DNA of 64,000 bases from Promethearchaeia archaeon (GTDB taxonomy: Archaea > Asgardarchaeota > Lokiarchaeia > Sigyniarchaeales > SOKP01): assembly GCA_029856145.1 (NCBI GenBank), contig JAHQWK010000020.1:1-64000 (forward strand), read 5' to 3'. Shown here piece after piece: positions 26,753 through 34,886 of the stretch (positions are counted from its first letter, which is position 1; each line of letters begins with the position of its first letter). Both the position numbers and the translations under genes were made by a program. A model generated the notes under the pieces. The model searched no databases, was not told the DNA's origin, and was given only the letters and a program-made list of their open reading frames with translations.

Positions 26753-27532
26753 ATGAATGTGTGGAGATTTTTACCTCTAGAGGTTAAAAATGGTTTTTGG
26801 AATATGGCTTTAGATGAATCAATTTTAAAAATGGCAATAGAAAAAAAATCTCCAAACACGTTAAGATTTTATAAATGGAAACCCTCCACAGCTAGTATAG
26901 GAAGAAATCAGAGTTTATCGAATGAGATTAATGTTCCATTCACAAAAGAAAAAGGATTCAAAATTGTAAGACGTATCACTGGAGGTGGTGCTGTTTTTCA
27001 CGATGAATATAGAGAAATTACATATTCAATTGTGTGTCCTATAAAATTTCTTGAGAATTTAGATGCTAATAAGGTAATAGAACAATTTGAGATTATTACC
27101 CAGGGAATAATTATGGGATTAACTATTTTTGGATTAAAAACAGAAAAAGATATTATTCATTGCCCTGCTATCTTACTAGATGGAAAAAAATTCTCTGGGA
27201 ATGCACAAGTTAGAAAGAAGGGATATCTTCTTCAACATGGTACCATTTTATTAGATCTTGATCCTGAATTAATGTATTCTGTATTGAAAGCTCCTGAAAA
27301 TGTAGGAAAATCAAGGATGGTGAGGTCTGTTCGTGCTAAGTGCATAGGTATTAAAAATTATTGTTTGAATTTTCAAGAAGGTAAGTTAATTGTTTCATTG
27401 AAAAAGGGATTTGAAAATGCATTAGGGATTAAATTAGAAGATGGAATTATTTCTGAAAATGAGAAAGAGTTAGCAGAGCAATTAGCAAAAGAGAAATATT
27501 CAAATTTGAGTTGGTTAAAGAAATATGAATAG
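26753..27532 (+). CDS. lplA: Lipoate-protein ligase A family (LplA)
   Basis: Attaches lipoate or octanoate to lysine in target E2 or GcvH proteins. The family motifs are intact: RRITGGGAVFHD (73-84), the lipoate-pocket segment, and KKFSGNAQVRKKGYLLQHGTILLD, with the catalytic-site Lys in GKKFSGNA. At 259 residues it is the catalytic domain, with only a short C-terminal extension and not the full accessory domain of E. coli LplA, matching the small ligases of archaea. It lies 15 bases after one radical SAM gene and overlaps the next by 8 bases, which strongly suggests one lipoylation operon. Confidence 0.92.
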   Translation: MNVWRFLPLEVKNGFWNMALDESILKMAIEKKSPNTLRFYKWKPSTASIGRNQSLSNEINVPFTKEKGFKIVRRITGGGAVFHDEYREITYSIVCPIKFLENLDANKVIEQFEIITQGIIMGLTIFGLKTEKDIIHCPAILLDGKKFSGNAQVRKKGYLLQHGTILLDLDPELMYSVLKAPENVGKSRMVRSVRAKCIGIKNYCLNFQEGKLIVSLKKGFENALGIKLEDGIISENEKELAEQLAKEKYSNLSWLKKYE

Positions 27533-28580
27533 TACTCAATTATTAATAGAGAAATTAAAAACAGATTCAATATCATGGGAAGATTTTTCAACATTTTTAG
27601 AACTTAAATCTGAAGATTTGGATGAACTTTTTACTCTAACTCAAGAGATTACCTGCAGAAATTTTAGCAACGTTTTAAAAATTTATATTCCTACCATGAG
27701 ATTTCCTGCGATCAGTATTACGGGAAGTGAATGTGCCTTAGAATGTGAACATTGTAATAAGAAGTATTTGAAAGGGATGAAACAAATACTAACCAATAAA
27801 GAGCTAGAACAATTTTTGATGAAACTTTCTAAAAAAAGGGGAGTAGGAGCTTTAATATCAGGAGGGAGCATGATTGATGGTTCAGTACCGTTATTAAAAT
27901 TTTTAGACACTATTAAAAAAGTGAAGATCGAGACAAATTTAATTATAAATACCCATACGGGATTATTAAATGAAGAAACGGCAAAGAAACTTACTGATGC
28001 AAATGTTGATATAGTATCGTTTGATATAAATATGGATGAAGAAGTCGTACGGAATATTTATCATTTGGATATTGAATTAAGTGAATATAAAAGAGCAATA
28101 GATCTATTAAAAAAATACCAATTAAATATTGTACCTCATATATGTATTGGTTTACATTATGGAAAACTCAATAAAGAATTAATGTCGATTAAATTTATTA
28201 AAGAAACTAAAATTGATCCCTCTCTAATAGTAATTATTGTGTTAATTCCTCCTAAAGATTCTAAGATCAAATTTGAGTTACCAAAACCAGAAGATATTGC
28301 GAAAGTTATAGCAGTCATAAGAGTTGCTTTTCCTAAGACAGAGATATCATTAGGATGCATGAGACCTCGAGGAAAAATTAAGACTGAAATTGAAAAAGCT
28401 GCTATTAAGGCCGGTATAACAAGAATTGAAATTCCATCTAAAGAAACTTTAACGTGGCTAAAAAACTATAATCCTAAAATCCAATTTAAATTTTTTTCTG
28501 CTTGTTGTGCAATTCCTAATAAATTTGAAGAGTTAGCTGAAAGTAAAAAATCAGATATTAAAAGATACAGTAATATCTAA
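27525..28580 (+). CDS. Radical SAM protein, probable second lipoyl synthase component
   Basis: The cluster motif is C70-x3-C74-x2-C77 in GSECALECEHCNKKYL. C-terminal Cys327-Cys328 in SACCAIP, together with other cysteines, could bind an auxiliary cluster. N-terminal residues 1-50 are a helical cap before the barrel. The start ATG at 27525 overlaps the end of lplA by 8 bases, so the two are translationally coupled. With the radical SAM gene upstream of lplA, this gives the two-enzyme set expected of LipS1/LipS2 lipoate synthesis. Other radical SAM functions are not excluded, because that system is recognised here by gene company. Confidence 0.75.
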   Translation: MNSTQLLIEKLKTDSISWEDFSTFLELKSEDLDELFTLTQEITCRNFSNVLKIYIPTMRFPAISITGSECALECEHCNKKYLKGMKQILTNKELEQFLMKLSKKRGVGALISGGSMIDGSVPLLKFLDTIKKVKIETNLIINTHTGLLNEETAKKLTDANVDIVSFDINMDEEVVRNIYHLDIELSEYKRAIDLLKKYQLNIVPHICIGLHYGKLNKELMSIKFIKETKIDPSLIVIIVLIPPKDSKIKFELPKPEDIAKVIAVIRVAFPKTEISLGCMRPRGKIKTEIEKAAIKAGITRIEIPSKETLTWLKNYNPKIQFKFFSACCAIPNKFEELAESKKSDIKRYSNI

Positions 28581-28592
28581 AATTGATTTATC

Positions 28593-30005
28593 ATGAATTT
28601 TAAAGATGAAATTAAAATTATTGGGTTAAAAGAAATTCCATTAATTAAAAAGGGAGACAATATCCCTGAAATCTTAATGTATGCTTTAAACAGAAATGGA
28701 TTAACTTTACAAGATGGAGATATCATAGTTATTGCTCAAACAATCATTTCTAAATGCAATGGAAGAACGAGGAATTTAACTGAGATCATACCAAGTGAGA
28801 AAGCTCTTGAAATATACAAATCTTTAACGCAAAAAGCAAAAATTCATGGATTACCAGAAAAAAAACCCGAATTAATACAAGCCATTTTAGATGAAGCAAA
28901 AAAAATTGTAAAATATGAACATGTGTTGATAACTGAGACTAACCACGGGTTTATTTGTGCTGATGCGGGAATAGATAAATCTAATATTGAGGGTGAAGAA
29001 ATAATAACCCTATTACCAGAAAATCCAGATAAAGACGCTGAAAAAATAAGAAAAATATTGAAAAACAAAACCAAAAAGGAAATCGCAATAATTATATCTG
29101 ATTCATTTGGTAGACCTTTTAGAGTAGGAGCTATAGGAACTGCTATTGGAGTTTCAGGAATAAATCCAATTTTAGATATGCGAGGTAAGAAAGACTTATT
29201 TGGATATGAACTTCAGACAACTATTATTGGACAAGTTGATAGTCTTTCAGCAGCAGCACAATTAGTTATGGGGGAATCAGATGAAGGTATTCCAATAGTT
29301 TTAATAAGAGGGTATAATTTTGAATTTAATGAGAAGACAACAATTAAATCTATTCTAAGAAAGAAGGAAGATGATTTGTTTCTGGATAATGAAGAAATTA
29401 ATATGAATAAATTGCTTAAAAATCGTAGGAGCTACAAATTAATGTTTGCAGCGAGAAGTATAAGAAAAAATATTATTGAAGAATGCATTGAGCTTGCTCA
29501 ATGGGCTCCAAGTGCTCATAATGGGCAATTTTGGAGGTATATAATATTGGAGAGAGATAAGCTACGTGAAAGTTTAATAGAGAAAATGAATGAAAAATTA
29601 AGAATTGATTTAGAGAAAGATGGAAAATCTAAAGGTTTCATTAAATCTAAAGTGGAAAAGACCAGAATGAATTTCTTTAATGCCCCAACTTTAATTTTAT
29701 TATGCCTAGATACTTTAGATTTAGAGAAATATGCCGATCCAGAAAGGGCACAAAATGAATTCATTCTAGGGATCCAAAGTATTAGTAGTTCAGCAACATA
29801 TTTACTCCTTGCCTTAGAGATGAAAAAATTAGCTGCATGCTGGTATTGTGCTCCACTCTTTGCCAAAGATATAATAAAGGAAAGTTTAAACCTCCCTGAA
29901 ACATATATCCCCATGGCGTTTTTTACGGTTGGATACCCTCTGAAACCGATACAAACCCCAAAACGTAAAAAGTTGAAAGAAATAATATTTGAACTTAATA
30001 ATTAA
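28593..30005 (+). CDS. fbiB: FbiB-like fusion: F420 gamma-glutamyl ligase plus nitroreductase-fold domain
   Basis: Residues 1-250 are CofE, which adds glutamates to F420-0: TNHGFICADAGIDKSN (116-131), IISDSFGRPFRVGAIG (168-183), DMRGKKDLFGYELQ and DSLSAAAQLVMGE. Residues 283-470 are an FMN-binding nitroreductase-type domain with AARSIRKNII, AQWAPSAHNGQFWRY and a closing MAFFTVGYP. This two-domain order is that of actinobacterial FbiB, where the second domain reduces dehydro-F420-0. Most archaeal CofE proteins are single-domain. cofD starts 12 bases downstream. The total of 470 is close to mycobacterial FbiB. Confidence 0.93.
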   Translation: MNFKDEIKIIGLKEIPLIKKGDNIPEILMYALNRNGLTLQDGDIIVIAQTIISKCNGRTRNLTEIIPSEKALEIYKSLTQKAKIHGLPEKKPELIQAILDEAKKIVKYEHVLITETNHGFICADAGIDKSNIEGEEIITLLPENPDKDAEKIRKILKNKTKKEIAIIISDSFGRPFRVGAIGTAIGVSGINPILDMRGKKDLFGYELQTTIIGQVDSLSAAAQLVMGESDEGIPIVLIRGYNFEFNEKTTIKSILRKKEDDLFLDNEEINMNKLLKNRRSYKLMFAARSIRKNIIEECIELAQWAPSAHNGQFWRYIILERDKLRESLIEKMNEKLRIDLEKDGKSKGFIKSKVEKTRMNFFNAPTLILLCLDTLDLEKYADPERAQNEFILGIQSISSSATYLLLALEMKKLAACWYCAPLFAKDIIKESLNLPETYIPMAFFTVGYPLKPIQTPKRKKLKEIIFELNN

Positions 30006-30017
30006 CGGTAATAAGCT

Positions 30018-30947
30018 ATGAGTGAAAATTATTATGTGCTTTTAGCAGGAGGAGTTGGAGCAGCAAAATTTATCGAAGGATTGGCTCAAATAATTAAACC
30101 AGAATTACTTAAAATCATTGTAAATACTGGTGATGATATTGAGTTATTTGGCCTTAAAATTTGCCCTGATTTAGATATTATTACTTATACATTAGCAAAT
30201 TTAGTCGATAAAGAAAAAGGATGGGGTTTTGTCGATGAAACTTTTAATTGTTTAAGTGTTTTAAAGAATTATTATGACACAGGATGGTTTAACGCAGGTG
30301 ATAAAGATTTAGCTACTCACATTTATCGCACCGATTTATTCAAGCAAGGTTTTAAAAAAGCAGAGATAACTAATTTGATATGTCAAAATTTAGGTGTTAA
30401 GTCTCATCTTATTCCTATGTCTAATGAAACTGTTGAGACTTTTATTACAACACCCTTGCAATCTATGCATTTCGAAGAATATTTCATTAAACATCAGTGC
30501 AAACCTGAAATTCTTAAAATTGAATTTAAAGGGATTGAAAAAGCAATGCCTGTCAATAATGTATTAAAATATATAAAAAGAGCTAGAAAAGTAATAATTT
30601 GTCCTTCAAATCCAATTGTATCAATAGGAACTATCCTTCAAGTGGAAGGTATAAAGGATGCACTTTCTAAAGCCAAAGATAAAGTTTTTGCAATAAGTCC
30701 AATTATAGAGGGTGCCACCGTTAAAGGACCCGCAGATAAAATGATGAAGTGTTATGGTTTAGAAGTCTCTTGTATAGGTATTGCAAGTTTTTATAAGGAA
30801 TTTTTAGGAAACTTTATTATTGATAATAATGATTGCGAATTTAAACCTAAAATTGAAGAATTAGGAATTAAGACTTATTGCTATGATACTCTAATGATAA
30901 ATCCAAAAAAAAAGATAGATTTAGCTAAGTATATCATAAACTTATAA
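30018..30947 (+). CDS. cofD: 2-phospho-L-lactate (or phosphoenolpyruvate) transferase CofD
   Basis: Joins the activated three-carbon phospho-acid to Fo to form F420-0 or its dehydro form. The motif LLAGGVGAAKFIEGLAQ (8-24) is the family nucleotide-binding start; VNTGDDIELFGLKICPDLDII (35-55) and GDKDLATHIYRTDLF follow, then CPSNPIVSIGTIL and GPADKMM. The length of 309 is normal. It is the last gene of the lipoate/F420 operon, 12 bases after the FbiB-like gene. It ends 18 bases before the stop of the converging membrane-protein gene. The FbiB-like partner suggests the phosphoenolpyruvate variant, but that is inference. Confidence 0.95.
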   Translation: MSENYYVLLAGGVGAAKFIEGLAQIIKPELLKIIVNTGDDIELFGLKICPDLDIITYTLANLVDKEKGWGFVDETFNCLSVLKNYYDTGWFNAGDKDLATHIYRTDLFKQGFKKAEITNLICQNLGVKSHLIPMSNETVETFITTPLQSMHFEEYFIKHQCKPEILKIEFKGIEKAMPVNNVLKYIKRARKVIICPSNPIVSIGTILQVEGIKDALSKAKDKVFAISPIIEGATVKGPADKMMKCYGLEVSCIGIASFYKEFLGNFIIDNNDCEFKPKIEELGIKTYCYDTLMINPKKKIDLAKYIINL

Positions 30948-30965
30948 TTAGAAAAAGAAAGATAC

Positions 30966-32432
30966 TTAAGCAGATTCAGTTGCTACTTCCTCAGCTTCTT
31001 CTTCCAAAGGTGTTTTAACTTCTTCCTTTATAACGTAATCCCCAACTGAAGTTAGAAGTTCCTTTATACGTCCTTCTTGTTGCAATCGAATTATCAAGTT
31101 TCTATGTTTGATAAATGCAATTAATTTTGAAATTACTGGAAAAATTAACATAATTGGAAGGAGTAAGATAATAATGACTTCAGGAGAATACATTGCTACA
31201 CTTTCAGTAATTGCATCAGGTAATTGTATAACTGTGTCTAAAAACCAATGTGGGTGAATAATGATAAAACTTATAATCATAAGTAAGCCTACACGATAAA
31301 TAAAGTTGAATAATGTAGAGGTTGCTAAATTTCGAGCTCTAGGTGCTGAGGAGCTTGCAGTTAACGTATCTCTTGCTTCAGGATCTTCTCGAAAAAGACG
31401 ATCTATATACCTCCCAAGTCTTCTAGTTTTAGAGGCAGCAGTTACTAATTTTTTTTCCTCTTCTTCTAATTTTCTCCTTTCTATCATTTCTTTTACATAG
31501 GAAAATCGCCTACCTGTTTTTGCAAAGAATCTTCCAACAACTAATCCTTCTTTTTGCTTTGCTTCAATTTCTTTCATTCTTTCTTTGGCTTCTGCTTTTA
31601 TTTTGTCAATATTAGCAGTTACAAAATGTGATTCTCTGGCTAGAATATTCAATTGAGCTTCTAATCTGTCATTTCTCTCTAATGAGGGTTTAGTAACAGT
31701 ATCTGCATAATTAATTTGAAATGCCAGTTCTAGATAAATATATGATATAATAGCAAATAAGATAACTGGACTCACTATAAATTGAAAGAAGTTATCAATA
31801 GGAATTTGAGTTAGACTGTCATCAAGAGGATTCGTAGAGGCCATTTGATATATATATTGCACGAACTCTGGTCTACTTTCTGGAGAGACATTTCCTAGGA
31901 ATAAATGCAGCATATCTCTTAAACCAACCACCATTAGAGGGACAATAATCATAAGGACTATTGAGCCAATTGCTACAAAAGAATGTTTTGGATCACTTTT
32001 GAAAAAACCTCTTATTGCATATATAACTGAAATAACAAATAAAATTTGAAAAATGAATAAATAGAGATCATTAAAAAGTACTCCTAATTCGCTCAATATT
32101 AAATTGGGAATGTTTTGTAATTCTGGCTGAGGGATTGAAAACCATTTGCTCAAGTATCCCTGAAAAAAACCTTCAATAAAGTTAAACATATAACTGTTAA
32201 ATCCACCTCCAAAAATAAAGGCTAAACCATAAGCAATAAGGAAAAAAAATCCATAGATTATGTATGAGAAAACGTTTTTTAATGCTCCTAAAAAGGCAAA
32301 TAACACGAATTCATTGTCTGCTGTTACAACTACTGTATTAAAATCAAAAATTGAAGTTAGAAAAATAATATATAGCCAGGCGAATATAGCTAGATTGATT
32401 ATTTTTAATGATAATAAATATCCGCGAGCCAT
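30966..32432 (-). CDS. Multi-pass membrane protein of the MoxR/DUF58 operon, unknown function
   Basis: I do not recognise a family. There are six or seven membrane helices: two or three in residues 5-80, several between 115 and 185, one near 215-235, then two near 370-390 and 405-430. A charged cytoplasmic stretch (about 240-350) with many Lys, Glu and Arg and possible coiled coil sits between them, and the C-terminus is acidic. It starts 3 bases downstream of the DUF58 gene, so it belongs to that operon. MoxR-DUF58 clusters commonly include membrane proteins next to a transglutaminase-like protein; this may be a linking subunit. Confidence 0.6.
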   Translation of the reverse strand: MARGYLLSLKIINLAIFAWLYIIFLTSIFDFNTVVVTADNEFVLFAFLGALKNVFSYIIYGFFFLIAYGLAFIFGGGFNSYMFNFIEGFFQGYLSKWFSIPQPELQNIPNLILSELGVLFNDLYLFIFQILFVISVIYAIRGFFKSDPKHSFVAIGSIVLMIIVPLMVVGLRDMLHLFLGNVSPESRPEFVQYIYQMASTNPLDDSLTQIPIDNFFQFIVSPVILFAIISYIYLELAFQINYADTVTKPSLERNDRLEAQLNILARESHFVTANIDKIKAEAKERMKEIEAKQKEGLVVGRFFAKTGRRFSYVKEMIERRKLEEEEKKLVTAASKTRRLGRYIDRLFREDPEARDTLTASSSAPRARNLATSTLFNFIYRVGLLMIISFIIIHPHWFLDTVIQLPDAITESVAMYSPEVIIILLLPIMLIFPVISKLIAFIKHRNLIIRLQQEGRIKELLTSVGDYVIKEEVKTPLEEEAEEVATESA

Positions 32433-32435
32433 TTC

Positions 32436-33617
32436 TTAATACGCCTTCCCTTTTTTTTTTGCTTCCATATAATTACTTAGAACTTGATTCATCATATCAT
32501 CAGGTCCACAGGTTATTATATTAATTCCCAGATTTCGAAGATTTTGTCTAATAGATAAAATATGTTCCATCATTTCTTCACTAATTGCTTCTGCTAAAGC
32601 TTTATCAGTTGAAGATAAATCTATTTCATGAATCTCGAACCAAGGACTGAATGGATTAATAATTATAATAGTATGATTAAATGGGACTAATTTTTTAATA
32701 GCTTGAGAAATATCCTTAGGATTTGCTTCTAAATCAGATATGACAAAAACTAAACTGCGTTTTTGAAAACGTTTTGTAAAATGAGCCATGGCTTCATTGA
32801 ATTTGCACTTTCCTTGTGGTTTTATCCTTGCGACAAAATCTAAAACTTGATAAAAGTGGTCTTCTCCACTATTTGGTTTTAAAAATTTCAAATTCTTTTT
32901 GTCTGAGAAGGTAAAAACTCCTACATTATCTCTTCGTGTTAATGCTACTTTTGTTAAAAGCATACAGGCTCTTATTGCATATTCAAATTTTGTATTTTCA
33001 ATTGCTCCACCCGCCATTGTATCAGATGAATCTACAACAATCATTATGGTTACATCTCTTTCACTTTCATGCTCTTTAACGATTAGTGTTTGAGTTCGAG
33101 CACTTGCTTTCCAATCTATCAATCTAAATTGATCTCCAAAAACATATTTCCTCATCCCATAAAATTCCGATCCAAGTCCTTTTTGTTTCGATCTTTGTAA
33201 TCCATAATTTAATTGTAAAGATCGTTTTGAACCTAAAATTTCAATTCTTTTAATATCTTCATAAGGTGGATATATAAGAATATCTGTAACACTATCTGGT
33301 ACAATCCTTTCAACTGAATTAAATCCTAATCTATCTTTCACTATTATTGATAAGGGTCCGAGAGCATATTCTCCTCTTACTTTTGGTTCAAGAACGTAAG
33401 TGAATTTAATTAGATCTTTTGGTCCAATTCTAGTAGATATAAAATTTTCACCTAAAATTAATCTAAATAGCTGTGGGTTGTAGTTATCTCTTATTTCAAT
33501 AAAATCAAAGCTGTTACGACCAATATTTTCAATTACCACTTTTACATGAACAAAATCATCTTTGAATACTTTTTCTTTCTCAAGTTCTCTATGCACATGC
33601 AATTCTTCTATATTCAT
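32436..33617 (-). CDS. DUF58 (vWA-like) protein; true N-terminus probably lies upstream
   Basis: DUF58 proteins pair with MoxR ATPases; the domain resembles von Willebrand A. The hallmark GSEFYGMRKYVFGDQFRLIDWKASART is at 149-175, followed by IMIVVDSSDTM, a MIDAS-like D-x-S-x-T-type site. The frame continues upstream of the listed start without a stop to about 33780 and encodes LGGKGRSLILFAVFFLTAGF and a second hydrophobic helix, the two membrane helices DUF58 proteins normally have, but it has no ATG, GTG or TTG there. A GTG at 33772-33774 is one frame off, across a 5-A run (33765-33769). See the finding. Confidence 0.9.
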   Translation of the reverse strand: MNIEELHVHRELEKEKVFKDDFVHVKVVIENIGRNSFDFIEIRDNYNPQLFRLILGENFISTRIGPKDLIKFTYVLEPKVRGEYALGPLSIIVKDRLGFNSVERIVPDSVTDILIYPPYEDIKRIEILGSKRSLQLNYGLQRSKQKGLGSEFYGMRKYVFGDQFRLIDWKASARTQTLIVKEHESERDVTIMIVVDSSDTMAGGAIENTKFEYAIRACMLLTKVALTRRDNVGVFTFSDKKNLKFLKPNSGEDHFYQVLDFVARIKPQGKCKFNEAMAHFTKRFQKRSLVFVISDLEANPKDISQAIKKLVPFNHTIIIINPFSPWFEIHEIDLSSTDKALAEAISEEMMEHILSIRQNLRNLGINIITCGPDDMMNQVLSNYMEAKKKGKAY

Positions 33618-33832
33618 TTTATAGTAGAAAATTGGTAAACTAATTATTGTACTAAATAATAATAAAATTGCGAAGTAAATTAAGAAATAATTTACGAATG
33701 CAAATCCAGCTGTAAGAAAAAATACAGCAAATAAAATTAAACTTCTACCTTTACCTCCTAGTATAAAAATACACCTTATTTAATATTTTTTCTTCCAATT
33801 CTGATTAAATACTACACCATAAAAAAAACGGT

Positions 33833-34813
33833 TTAGATAGGGATTGATATATCTTCGACAATTGATTTAATAACAGCCTTTGCATCAAGACCTTCTAATT
33901 CTGCTTCTGGTTTTAAAAGAATTCTGTGGTTTAATGCTGGGATGATTAATGCTCGCACATCATCAGGGGTCACATATGATCGGCCTAGTATCGCAGCACG
34001 AGCTTTTGCACATTTCATAAGAGTTAAGCTGGCTCTTGGTCCACATCCGAGGGCAATCTGTGGATGATTTCTAGTTTTTAATATGATATCACGAACATAT
34101 TTTAGAATTCGATCATCAATATAGACTAAATTCATAATTTTCTGTGCTGCGAGGATTTCTTCACCAGTTGTGATTACTTCAACTGAGGGTGATTCACCTG
34201 AAATTTGTCGACGCATAATTTCTACTTCTTCATCTTTCTCAGGATAATCTAGCCAGAGTTTAAATAAGAATCTATCAATTTGAGCTTCTGGCAGTGGATA
34301 AGTTCCTTCCATTTCTACAGGGTTTTCTGTTGCAACAACGATGAAGGGTTTTTCAAGCTGTAAAGTTTGACCCTCAATAGTTATTTGACGTTCAGCCATA
34401 GCTTCAAGTAGAGCTGCTTGTGTTTTAGGAGCAGCTCTGTTAATCTCATCAGCTAGTACCAAGTTAGCAAAAAGCGGTCCTTTTTGAAGTACAAATGCAC
34501 CTTCATTCTGATTAAATATTTTTGTACCTGTAATATCTGCTGGTAACAAATCAGGAGTGAATTGAACTCTTCGAAATGATATACCGAGTGTTTTAGCAAA
34601 AGTTTTAGCCATTACCGTTTTGCCAAGACCTGGGACTCCTTCTAGTAGTACATGCCCATTCACAAGTAGAGCTATAAAAAGTTGCTGTAGAATTTCACCA
34701 TACCCTACGATCACTCGACTTACTTCACTTAATACTTCCTGTGCTATCTCTCTTATAGGTACTACATCAATTTCCTCATGGTCATAATATTTTGCTTTGT
34801 CCGGAGCTTCCAT
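33833..34813 (-). CDS. MoxR-family AAA+ ATPase
   Basis: Chaperone-like AAA+ protein that acts on vWA-containing partners. Walker A GVPGLGKT (59-66), Walker B LVLADEINRAAP (about 118-129) with MoxR-type LEAMAERQ after it, sensor 1 in VATENP, and the Arg-finger region with LPEAQIDRFLFKL. The C-terminal lid has LGCGPRASLTLMKCAKARA and the usual YVTPDDVRAL. The length of 326 is standard. A GAGGT sequence about 10 bases before the ATG may be a ribosome-binding site. It is directly upstream of the DUF58 gene, the expected partner, in a long same-strand operon. Confidence 0.96.
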   Translation of the reverse strand: MEAPDKAKYYDHEEIDVVPIREIAQEVLSEVSRVIVGYGEILQQLFIALLVNGHVLLEGVPGLGKTVMAKTFAKTLGISFRRVQFTPDLLPADITGTKIFNQNEGAFVLQKGPLFANLVLADEINRAAPKTQAALLEAMAERQITIEGQTLQLEKPFIVVATENPVEMEGTYPLPEAQIDRFLFKLWLDYPEKDEEVEIMRRQISGESPSVEVITTGEEILAAQKIMNLVYIDDRILKYVRDIILKTRNHPQIALGCGPRASLTLMKCAKARAAILGRSYVTPDDVRALIIPALNHRILLKPEAELEGLDAKAVIKSIVEDISIPI

Positions 34814-34886
34814 TTATTTATAACCTCTATATTTTTTAATTTTTATATTATTTTTTTTAATTTTTTATTTGATATTTTAAAATTGA

